DNA of 64,000 nt, from NCBI RefSeq assembly GCF_000516985.1, contig NW_006917098.1, positions 1,116,001 to 1,180,000 on the forward strand, written 5' to 3'. Source of the stretch: Pestalotiopsis fici W106-1. Lineage: Eukaryota > Ascomycota > Sordariomycetes > Amphisphaeriales > Sporocadaceae. Positions 10,855-24,256 of this stretch are shown here, piece after piece. The position numbers and the translations under genes are program-made. The notes under the pieces were generated by a model, which was not told where the DNA came from, ran no database searches, and was given only the letters and a program-made list of their open reading frames with translations. How positions within the stretch are numbered: the stretch's first letter is position 1; each line of letters opens with the position of its first letter.

Positions 10855-11693
10855 GATTTGTGAGCGTTATGGAGTCAATCCCTCTTTTGAAATTTTTTGT
10901 GGTGGGGGTTATCGCCATGAAATATATATATATGTATATATATTAAAAGCCTGAATCCTGTCATGCTTACGGCGCGCGCTGACATCAGCTGGGGGCCTAC
11001 AGACCTACCCCGGTTCTTGTCCCCGTAATACGGTGCGGCGGCAGACTGCGTGATCTTATGGCGGTCATCGTGGGCGTGGTAGGTACTGGACGTGCTGCCG
11101 CAACTCATTGGCCCTTTGCATACACAGCCAGCTCTTGTAGCATTTTATTGTTTAAAATAAATCAGGTATTCAGCGGGATGTGGAGGCTAAAACTGCGGGT
11201 TTCGGTTCCAAATGGCGAGCGGTCACAATTGCATCGTCAGTCTGAGTACAGTAAGGAAGCGCCCCGCTTCTCCGGTCGCTACCTAGGTAGTTTGACGGTT
11301 CGCCCGACCGTTCTGCCTTCCGCAAACGGCCTATCGGATATCATCCCTCAGCCGAAGTTGACCGGCGAGACACAGGGCTATAGTATAGGTAAACACAGCA
11401 AGTGCCAAGGAGAGACTTGTACCAGGGTCTGGACAATTGCAGACACCCACCAAGCATACAGTGGATTAGGCCTCCACTCTCCGCCCCAGAGTGCAAGCTA
11501 CGTGTCTTGCGTGCGCCGTGTAGGCAGATAGATATGCGACCCAGTCGAGGGGCGCACCAACAAGTAAAGGCATACTATGTAGTATATACACTACAAAGAC
11601 AATTAGATAGATATTGCAGCACTAATGGTAAAATACCAACATATGACGACAAAGAAAGTGGAAACAAGTCAGCATCTTCACTATGAACCATTG
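10855..11693. other. Intergenic upstream of the HET gene
   Basis: About 840 bp between the HET gene start and the end of the Clr5-ankyrin gene. Carries a short TA-rich simple repeat near 10922..10943. No coding signal with homology. Confidence 0.55.
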
Positions 11694-14600
11694 TCAAAAT
11701 CCCTCGTTATCACCGCAGTAACCAAAAAAAACATCCGAAGTGTCATGTTGCAAGTTCTCCGGCTCGAGGTCTCGTTTAAAAATATCACAGTGGTTGATGG
11801 TTGCTTCGGAGGTACCTTCACCCGACGATATCTTCTCTTCATCATCACTGGTTGAGCTAAAATCTTCCAAATAAGCCTCAGGGTTGAGTTTGTATGGACA
11901 TAAATCCCATGGGTTCAAGTATATGTCGCCGTATGAATCAGTCTCGCCAACTGCTTCGGTGCTCGGTAGGTCATCTTCGAGATCATCAGAAGACTCCGAT
12001 TCGCTGTCGGGGTCGGTCAGGCTGACGCTCCTCAAAACATCATTGTCATCATCGGTGAAGTCGCCGTAGTCCTGAAGTTTCATTGCGACAGTGTGGTGCG
12101 CCTGCACTTGCGCGAGTCTGACAGCCCGGATATACTGTGTTCTGAAAGAATCATGAACTAGACAGCCTCTTTCGAGCAAGAGACATACCACATCTAGCCG
12201 TCCGTGCTCGGCTGCACCTTCCAGCGCCGTTCTACCACAGCACTCAGCTCCTGCTGCGTTGATGTCTGCTCCTTTCGAGATCAGAAGTCTCGCAACATCA
12301 ATGTATCCTTTGATGCAGGCAATTTGTAAGGCAGTCGCACCGCGGATGCGCGCGGGAGGACCATTGACGTCAGCTCCAAAGTCCAGCAACAACCTAATGA
12401 TTGGCAGATCGCCTTGCTCAACGGCTAACTGAAGCGCACTCCTTCTTTTAGTGCGTCCTTTTCCATCAATAGTGAGAACATCACGTATTTCATATGGTAT
12501 CCTCTCCCAAACATGGCGTGGAATATTTCTCCAAGGAGCGCGTGCTTCGACATCGGCTCCTGCGTCGAGAAGTAGACGGCTCATTGGCAAGTCTCTCCGG
12601 GCGATAGCAAATTGCAGAAGTGTCAAAGACCAAGCAAATCGCCGGTTGAGACGCAAGCCATGATGCAGGACAATACTGATTTGATCCAATCGACCTATAA
12701 ACGCAACCAATAGACCTAGATACGTACTCATCTTGAAGCCATACTTGCACCATTGGCTAACGTTGAGATCGTCCAAGCATGTCGAAGGTTTACGCTTAGA
12801 AAACATGCTTGGCATACTGTCGGACCAATATTTGTGCGGCCTGAAAAGTGCATTCATTAAGAACGCCGAGGGTTGGAAGTTTGCCCGCCAGAAAGCATCC
12901 CTGTCAAACTTGTGAAACCACTCCACGACTCTTGAATCACCTTTGCCTGTCAATACTTCGTAGGCAACGTGGAAGAATATGCGTTCTTCCTGAGGCGTCT
13001 CCAAAGATGAAGTGGTATTTGAGCGCCGTCTCAACAGTTCTTCGATGAATTTCCAAAAGTCGACGTTCTTTTCCGTTTCCCTCTGTAGCCAAATAAGTTC
13101 CTCGAGGGCAAAATCACTATAAGTGTCGGGAAAGCGTTCTAAAATGGTACCGATCACATACGGATTCTTCGTGGCGCAGGCTTGTAAGATGATATAAGCC
13201 TCAGCTTTCGGGCTGCGTGGAAGCTTGCAATAGTCGTGAAGCAGGTCCGTCACGTTCGGAACGAGCCCATGTCCTATCCACTGTCCTCTGTCACGAACGG
13301 CTCTGATCACGCGATAGAATAGCCAGGATTGTTTCTTCTCGTCGCCTTGGGGCCTTACGACTCTTTCCCATAAGGCGTCAGTGTCACGAAACCAAAAGGC
13401 AGATTCAAGGTGAGTCCGGTGCATATACCCAGGTGAACACACGGCACCCTTTTCGATCATTGGTCCCCAGGCTTCTTGTATCCACAATTCAAGGCAGTAG
13501 TCCAGAGCGGTCCATCCTGTTTTGGACTTTACTGTCAAGTCTGTTGTAGTTGAAATTAAAGTTGACAGCAAGCCCTCGAATCTTGGAATAGCAAGCTCAT
13601 AATTGACAAGAACATCTTCCAGAAAATCCACAAGGGAAGTTCTGTGAAACGGTATCCCAGCATTATAAAGAAGCATTGGGATTTTCTTATCAAGACTGGG
13701 GTCGATGTCCTCCGCCGCTGCTTTCAGCGCACAATGCATGAGGTTTAGGTGGTTTTCATGGCCACAAGAGACATGACCATGAACGTTTGCACCATTTTCG
13801 ATCAGAATTTCCACCAACTCTCCCTTTGCTGGGTGGTGGCCGTGTATTGCAGTTTGTAAGGCCCAGGAACAGCCACAATCGCTGCTCGAATTTGGATTGT
13901 AATTTGGTGATGCGCCGAGTTCCAAAAGAAGTTCAACAGTGCCGACATAACTATGATCAAACTCGCCATAGTGTTCTGCCACAGCTACCGCAAGCGGTGA
14001 GTCTTTACGGGCGTCAGAGCAATTCATTGAATATCCACATTGGTGGATTGTCCGAATGAGTCCGTGATCGTGACACTTAATTGCCCAAATTAGAGCTTTG
14101 GGAAGGACCAGAGTTGACAGTGCTGGAAAAGACTGCTCAAGCAGTCCAGCCAACAACTCTGTTTGTCGGAACGTCCATGCATCCCAAAACTCCCATGTAT
14201 CCATGTCCCAATTCTCTATTTCGCCCTCGTATTCGTCGTATTGTGCATACAGCTCGCGCCTTTGCGTGGGTAGCAAAAAGATTACCATATGTTCCGCACG
14301 AAAATTGGGGTTCAACGCGGCCAAGTGACATGCTGTATCGTGTTGCTTACAGCAATTTAGCATTGGCGATGCCCCCTTTGACAACAGCAAACGGACCATT
14401 GATTTTGCCTCGGACCAATACCAATCATTCATCACCAGGACAAGTGGTAAATGCGACCCGTGCAATTCGTCTGACCTGATCTTCCTGTTCGGATCGATAC
14501 CGACATCAAGCAACCACGACACGACATCTGTACGACGTTTCTGGATTCCGGCCTCGAACATATACTCCAATACGGCGTTTAGGGAAGTTTCACCTAAATC

Positions 14601-15577
14601 AAGAGATTTGGACATGGCCACCAATTCCTTGACTCTTGGCTTTTCCACTAGACGCCAAATGCTATCAAGGTCTCCAGAATGCAACAATTTGTTTGAAGCC
14701 AAGTAAATTAGGAGCTTGAGACCCCAGTGACTTGAGGTAGTGGACAAAAGTGATATGCTACTCTGAATCTCTGCAGCGCGCTGCTTGCTATGCCGATCAG
14801 GTAATATGGCGCGAATCAGATTCATTCGGTCGCGTCCTGTGCTGATATACGCAGAATTCTGCCACGCACTAGATATTTCATCATTGGGTGATGAAAGAAC
14901 ATGTTGCGCTCTAGACTGCAGTGCAGACAGTTCTTGATGAGACGCCCCGGGAGCCTGGCGTGGTAGGTTTAGGTTGACTAGACGAGTGTTGAGAGATCTG
15001 ACAAATGCAAGCCATGGGAGACTGTCCGGCCAACGGCTGATGGTGAAGGCCGGTTGACTGTTGGGTGGACTCGTGACCATGATCAAAGGTCCCGGAGGTG
15101 ATGGTGCGCCGATGCTCTCTATAAGTAGGCACTCAAGTGGTTAGACATGGTGAATGTGTGGGCGCTGCGTGATACTGACCAAGTTGCACCTGCTCAATGG
15201 TAGAATACCTGTTTCGACTGATCTCTTTTCTCACTCTTTTCTGGTCGACTTCTGCACCATCAATGAAGATGGTGCTGTTGTCGCCTACGCGCTTCCGCTT
15301 TGCTATCTTATAGCCAACATGCTTCCACGTAGCAGCAGGTATATTTGTATCGTTCTTGGAAAATCCCCAGGCCTTGAATTTGGTCTCATATTGCGATTTA
15401 CTGAATGAAAATTAGTCGGAGAGATGTTTCCTTAGCAACGAGGGCATTGATAACATACGTCGCAACGAAGCCAGCGGAGTGCATCCGCTCCATCAACTCC
15501 TTGAGCGTGTAGTTCTGATTGAGGTAGAGCTCGCGAATGGCATCTTTCTGACTTTCCCACTCGGATTTCGATGGCAT
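11694..15577 (-). CDS. Clr5-domain ankyrin-repeat protein
   Basis: Predicted 1250-residue protein. Three exons: 15577..15459, 15400..15190 and 15116..11694, with introns of 58 bp (GTATGT...TTCAG) and 73 bp (GTGCAA...TAGAG). The first two exons encode a Clr5 domain (residues about 4-57: EWESQKDAIRELYLNQNYTL, then SQYETKFKAWGFSKN), a fungal helical module often joined to repeat arrays and presumed to bind DNA or protein. The long middle region has ankyrin-like helices (for example a segment reading LLELGASPNYNP) and the last quarter has clear ankyrin repeats (about 940-1095: RLLLDAGADVEA, RSALQLAVEQGDLPIIRLLL, TALQIACIKGYIDVARLL, RTALEGAAEHGRLDVVCLLL). It ends in an acidic Ser/Asp/Glu tail. No enzymatic domain is seen. 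Function unknown; the neighbouring HET gene suggests a role in an accessory recognition locus, by inference. Confidence 0.82.
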
Positions 15578-18500
15578 CGTGTCAAGTTGTGGTTATGGGT
15601 GATGTTGCTAGGAGGTAACTGATGGGTTGGGTTGGGTCGGATAGAAGGAGAAGGATGCTCGGCGTTTTATGCAACTCAAAGAACTCCATCAGGCTCTGTG
15701 CGACCATACTGAGAAGCTGCTTTTCTCAATACCAAGGTCAGGTAGGTACGTACATACAGTATTCAATGTCTGATTCTCATTGGCGCATCCCGCAATCCGG
15801 CCACGCTGCAAAGCCCTTTCGTAACGAGCTGCATTCGGACTGTGGAATAAGCCAATTAGAGCTGACTTCAATGGTGGGTAGTACAACACCGCCTCGGGCG
15901 CGCCTACATTAGCCCATTTCAAAAGTCTACCCTTGCTCCCAAACATGGCCGTTTTTTGATTGGTGATTGCCGCAATCCGATTATCTTCAAGTCTGCGAGA
16001 AGGTATCATAATTTCTTCGACAGCTTGCACCACGAGGCATAGCCAATATAGGTTCTTTCTGATTGGCTATTTCCACAGTCTGATTCGTGAAGCATGACGG
16101 TCTTGGACATGCCTCACTCAAGTCAGTCATCACTACTAGTTACTGACTTTTACATTTAGGCTTTCCATCACTCACTTCCATTTATCAAAACAACGACCAT
16201 TCTTTTAATCAGGCTCAAAACAAACAGAATATTCCCAGCTCGCTAGCAATCTCACACTGCATCCCATCATGGAGGTTTCGCCCAACGCCATCATCGGCAT
16301 TGTTGGATTGGCTCTTGCCCTTCCGACCACAATCGCAATTGGCATTCAAGGTTTTCGGTGGTGGAAAAGATCGGGAAATCAAAACATACCAAGAGAGAGG
16401 TGTACGTACAAGATGGACACCTCTATACATTCCTCGATCCATGGCTTGAGACTGATTTTGAGACTGGTCTTGAAATATAGTTGAAGTGACTCCGAGAACG
16501 AGTCAACCACACCAATACTTATCGAGCTTTGGGTCCACGCGTCGCATAGAAGAAGGACAGGTCTACTTCAACATCGCTGTCGCCGCGTCACTGTATGCTG
16601 CTTCACCCAATGGTACCGCAATCGCAGGGGAAGTGGTGGAACTGGAAGACGAGCCTAGCGCCGACAGCTAAGTTGTTGACGGAGGCCTTGGTGGAATATA
16701 TCCCAAGCCCATATCATAGAGACTGGAAGAAATTGGGCTTTCAACCTTACGAAAGATGTCATTTGCATAGGAATATCTCTAGACGCTCGAAAATGAAGTA
16801 GCGAGCTCCGTTGTATATCACGCCATTGAGCCCTGTGTCCTTGCGAACCGTCCCTTACCGTTGCATGCATACAGTCAATCTCTGTACATACTCTCACCTG
16901 AGCCAACGTGTGAATGGGAGAAAGCTGAAGATGTGATCGAAAAAGCATAGAAAGAAGTCTGCGTTGATCTAACTGAGCTACAAAAGAGAGGTGCTGAAGA
17001 GCGAACTATGTGCCCGAGCAGGTGATCTGCGGTGGGTTCGGACGTATACCGACTACGTCAGTGCAACACGTACATATTCGCATCTACGTGTACAATTATG
17101 CGCACCTCGTGCTTTGAATCCCGTGCGCCACCAGACTGAGTTATGGTCCTTTATAGTGAACTTTTCTTCCCCACAATTATGAGTTTCCATTCATCTGTCT
17201 GCATCGCATACTGCTGAAGTCGCAAAGTCCAAGTGAAAGTGTAATTTGTCTCGCCCTCATACGTAGTGGCATTCACGAATCCTTCGGTCCCAAGAAATGT
17301 TGTCTTGAGCCTGACTTGGTACGTTCATCTCTCCATGTTAATCCAACATCTCTTTGAGGCGCTCACAATGTTCTCCCAATCGGGGTCTGCCAGCATGATC
17401 TTCAGCTTGTCAAGGTCGTCGACCGAGTATGTAGATTTTACATCGAAATTGGGACAAAAATTTCAATCAGGTGCCTACTCTCGCTCTTTGACTTCTGCTG
17501 CAAAGATCTGGTGCCGATCAAAGAGGCGGATGTACTGGCAACAATTTTACTGACAAGCGCAAGCAAGAGCGGGCTGCTGATATCACACTTACGAGCGTAT
17601 ACTTGACGATTCAGTGTCTTTATGATTTGAGGAACTTGAACCTGTATGTATCACTTCGTGAAAGCCTGATCGTTCACATCGGGTGGTTTGTAATGGTAGA
17701 CAGACCATCGGAGTCAGAGTTTGATAGGATGCCAAATCTCTCGTCATTCACGGTGCACAAGTCAACACTCATCTAAGCGATTACGAGCTTGGTGGTGTAT
17801 TAGTGGCTGCTTTCTGTGGCAATGGCGCCAATCCCCTACAAAATATATGCTCCTTTTTCAGCCCTCGATTTTTCATGGAATGGTGAAACAGGAAAGTGGC
17901 GTGAAAGGATGGAATGGTGGGGAAATAAGCACACAGAGGGCCATTATATTGTTGCTGGAGAAGAATATTTTGAATTCTTGGTGGAAACGGATCACTTGCA
18001 ATGGCCGATTTTGGTAATTTGACTAACCTGGATGAATTACTGAGGTAAAAGTGTTGTCCGTTCTATATTATAGAGTTGAAGTCCGCAACAAATGCCCTAT
18101 AGCCTTTTATATATGGTTGGGCGCAAAAACAGGTGGAATTGATCCCGCTCATGAGACTAGGTTACAATGTCAATTTGTCGCGACCCTCTCGCATGACCCA
18201 TGTCTGCAAGCCTGTCGATTGGAAAGCAGCTGGGAATGCTCAATTGTGTAGAAAAACGAGGTGCAATAAGTAGTAGTAGTACTGAATTCAACCGAGTTGT
18301 ATATGATTCGAAATCAAGTCTATACTAACACGGAAAAATGAATCCACAGAGATTGACAAAGCTGCACTAATGCCGACCGAGCGCCGCCATACGTGCGATC
18401 GCATATACCCGCGAAACCGCCTCTGTGGGCCGGTAGACGGACGTGGTATTGCATTTAGCCGCGAGAACATCACCCCACGCGACCGAAGCTGCCCCCTCAT

Positions 18501-18699
18501 TCTCGGGGTAACTTGACCGGGGTCGCGGAGCATACATTTCATGCTTGCGTAGTAGGTGTTCATGTAAAAGATGAAATGACCAACGAAACGAGGAATTATT
18601 TCCTCTCTTCTACTTCCAAGTATTTCCAGATAGCTTCAAACATCCGAAAGATCGTTGATGCCTACAAATTCTTTGACTTGGCAGTATTAGTTGATCACC
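15578..18699. other. 3.1-kb region without an intact gene
   Basis: Divergent spacer between the Clr5-ankyrin gene (minus) and the DUF2264 gene (plus). It contains the relics described at 16269..18250 and otherwise short frames only. Confidence 0.55.
16269..18250 (+). pseudogene. Eroded gene relic(s) of unknown family
   Basis: From an ATG at 16269 a frame opens with a hydrophobic N-terminal segment (MEVSPNAIIGIVGLALALP), and a chain of protein-like pieces follows in changing plus-strand frames: one reading VYVQDGHLYTFLDPWLETDF (about 16400..16480), another with RRIEEGQVYFNIAVAASLYA (about 16540..16660), then LVEYIPSPYHRDWKKLGFQP (about 16690..16750) and an open piece around 16800..17010. They are separated by stops and shifts that no plausible GT-AG intron removes. 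From about 17550 down to 17150 the minus strand instead carries one long coherent frame broken by stops, so a second relic on the opposite strand may overlap. A further plus-strand piece lies at 17816..18022. I recognise no family; intact homologues would be needed to confirm. Confidence 0.4.
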
Positions 18700-21072
<2,373 letters not shown>

Positions 21073-22331
21073 CAGCTGCTGAAGCGGCTGGGGTGATCTA
21101 CTTTCATGCTTGACCAAGTTTTTAGAATAAGCACAGACTTAGATCTTTGTATGACAGAAACTGGTAGACCAACGGCCACTTGGCGGAATTAGTGAATAGA
21201 GTAGGAGTTCATTATCTTGGGCAGTCAGTCTTTCAGTCCGTTTCATGCAAGCGACATGAGATATTGAAGCAGGCTCTGAAACAAAACCTCACTGAGAAGG
21301 TACTGACTGGTAGCACAACCAGGACGGGCAAGCCAGCCAACGAGCACCGGCGGCGGCGGCGGCGACAAGGCCGGAAAAGTTTCCGAGCCGCACTCCGAAT
21401 ATGGAGCTCAAGGGCCCGGACTAGGAGCGGAGGTGCTTGGACGGGCGGCCGAAAAATTGAGAAACTTGCGAGAAAAGCCGCCTACTATGCCATTGTCTCT
21501 TAAACCTCGAATACATTGAGAAAGACAACATCTTTAAAGTACATAATACTTGTTACATTTGCTTTTGTTTCATCGTGGAAACCCCGCAGACGGGATATCT
21601 CTCGGGATCGTGAACAGACGGAAGAAGCAAAATTGGCACAACTGCCGTGTGCGAGGCATAGGGCAACCTCGATATAACGAATTGAGTCATCGGGAGGCCT
21701 CTTGCCATTTTGAACTATTTCTTCAAATGGGCCAATGGACCAATCGGGACACGACAATTTTTCGGATGCATATGGGCGGGTCGGCATTCGAAATCAAATC
21801 GAAAGTGATAAGCCAATGTTGTTTTGGCAACTTGCTCCGGGCTAAGCGAAGCCAATTGTGATAATACGGATGCAAAATATACTCGGGATTATTTCAATAA
21901 AAGTATCGTTGAGTAAGGCTCGTTGCTTCGAGCCCGTTCGTTCCTCCCAAGCCCAAATGTGCCTGTTCAAGGGCAGGGCAATGTGTGATCAAAGTTGAAT
22001 GATCGGGATCCTAACCGCCTTTTCCCTTTCCCGCATTGATGCCTCTTTTGACTTTCCTGCAATGACGAACCCTAAATACCAATAACATACATGGATTGAT
22101 CATGCTTCCACCAATGATCCTCTGCTCTACCCTATCGTGGCCGGCGGTGTGCATATTCCTCGTCGCCCTTGCAACATGTATTTGCGAGGACCTAGATTTG
22201 GAAAACTCGTAGTCTTTCATTGCCTAGCGCACCAATAGATCTACCTAGGTGCTCGGTGCATGCATTGACACACTAAAAGATGAAAGGTAATGCGTGCTTG
22301 CTATTCCAATCCAGTATTGGCAAAGAATTGA
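21073..22331. other. Intergenic between convergent genes
   Basis: About 1.26 kb between the ends of the DUF2264 gene and the phosphoserine aminotransferase gene. A GGC-rich short repeat lies near 21349..21363. No coding region with homology. Confidence 0.5.
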
Positions 22332-24256
22332 CTACAAACTTCCAAAATACTTGATGAAGCTCGCAAGTGTCTGGGCGCCCTCGAGTGAAATCGAGTTGTA
22401 CTGCATGAAAGTTAGTGTATTTCAGGGTGTATAGAGGTGGTGTAGGGTACGAACGTTGCTGGCTCTGATACCGCCAACGCTGCGGTGTCCCTTCAGGCCT
22501 TCCAAACCCTTGTCCTTGGATTGGCTCAGGAAAGACTTCTCAGACGCATCAGTGTCGGGGCCCTTGATGATCCTGAAGCAGATGTTCATCCGAGAACGTG
22601 CAGTCTTGTCTGGAACAATTCTGTACACTTCGGGATACGCCTCCAGAGCCTCATAGATGAGCTTGGCCTTTTCATTGGCCACAGCTTCTTGGCCATCGAC
22701 CTTGTACTGCCGGTAGGTGGCGAGCAATTTCTTTAGGACCTGACCAGCAATGTACACATCAAAGATGCTAAGGGTGTTGTACAGACTGTTGTTCTTGGCA
22801 ATAGTCTCGTAGGACAGGACAATGGGTCCGATGGGCAGGCCGAGCTTCCTGAGAAGCTTTGGTGATGGCTGAGGAGTGACAGGAGGCAAGAGGTCCTTCT
22901 TGACAATGGCGACCGTAATGCCGGTAGATCCCAAGTTCTTCTGCGCACCAAAGAAGATGACGTGGTAGTTCTTGACCGGAATCCTCCTGGACAAAATGTT
23001 GGAGGACATGTCGGCTACCACAATGGGGCCGGAGCCGTCCGCATTGGGAGTCAGTATTTGTGGGAAACCGGGAAATTCCACACCGTCTGTGAGTTCAAAT
23101 ACATTAGCTCCTCTCGCTGTTTATTCCGCTACATTTCTTCCTCCTTATTTTCTTCCTGAGTTGTTCGCAAGATGACAATTCTGATATATTCTACCGCTTA
23201 CGCTCTGTGGATCAATGTCTGCAAGACGCGAAAGGACCACGAAGATGATCATTGCAATCGCCGGTTTCCCAAGGGATACGCAAGGAGGGGAGAAGAGAAG
23301 GAGAAAAAACAAGAAGAAAAAACAATGAATCAACATACCAACAGTCTCGTTGTCGCAGTAGTAAACCATGGCCGCATTCTGCGAAAGCTTCCAGCTGCTC
23401 TCTTCCGGAATCTTACCAAACTGGTGGGTTATGCGTTAGCATTTTGATTTGATTGTTGACATATGGAGATTTGTAAGTTGTACGGTAATCAAAAGGAAAG
23501 GGAAGCCCTTGAGACCGTGATAGACGAAAACACGAAATCATAGCTAAACACAAATTTGAGTACTTACTTTGCCATCGTTGATCTTTCTGGCATCAGCGAC
23601 CAGGTTGACGTGTTCCTCGCCCACAAGGCGGCATGCCTCCTGGTAAGCCTTGAGTGACCAGCCACCAGTGACAACATAGTCAAGCTTCAGCTCGGAAGCA
23701 ACCTGCTTCTGCAGAATCTCGGCGATCTTGGCCTCATCATCACCAGCCTGTTTCGCGGCCTCCTGCTGCTTCCTGGTGACCCAGGCACCGACAAGGTTGT
23801 AGACGGTGGCAGAGAACTCACCACTGCCACCACCCTGCATGAACAAAATCTCATAGTCACTGGGAATATCAAGATAGTTGGCCAGGTCAGCCTTGGCCTC
23901 GTCGATGATCTTGGCAGCCAGAGCAGAGCGATGCGAGTGCTCAGCAATCTAGTCAGTCAAAATGTGTTAGCTTCACAAATTTTTTCATGATTGTGTAGAA
24001 ATTTCCATCAAGTGCTCGAGCTACGACTACCAGGTAGACAGATATTTCCCGAGACAAAATTACGGGACCGGGAAATACCAATGGCAGGCTCTTGTAGGAA
24101 AACATGCAAAAGGTGAGGACGCCACAGATTTCGACTACTTACGCCCAAACCAGTGCCCTGATAGTCCAAGAGGGCGCTTGCGGCGCTCTCGAGGACATCG
24201 GTGGGCAGAGCCGCCGGGCCAGCACCAAAGTAGGTGATTTCTGCACGAGAAGGCAT
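22332..24256 (-). CDS. SER1: Phosphoserine aminotransferase
   Basis: PLP enzyme of 425 residues converting 3-phosphohydroxypyruvate and glutamate to phosphoserine and 2-oxoglutarate, step two of serine biosynthesis, in the cytosol. Five exons: 24256..24143, 23948..23568, 23420..23339, 23086..22455 and 22400..22332. Text is typical throughout: FGAGPAALP at the N terminus, FMQGGGSGEFSA (phosphate-binding loop region), VADMSSNILSR, the PLP lysine Lys242 in FFGAQKNLGSTG, and GGIRASNYNSISLEGAQ near the end. The last intron has an unusual donor, GTTCGT, but the frame and conserved GGIRAS-N-YN text require it. Introns 1 and 3 are long for this window (194 and 252 bp). An in-frame ATG at 24328 would add 24 residues; MPSRAEITYFG at 24256 is the better start. 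Confidence 0.95.
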
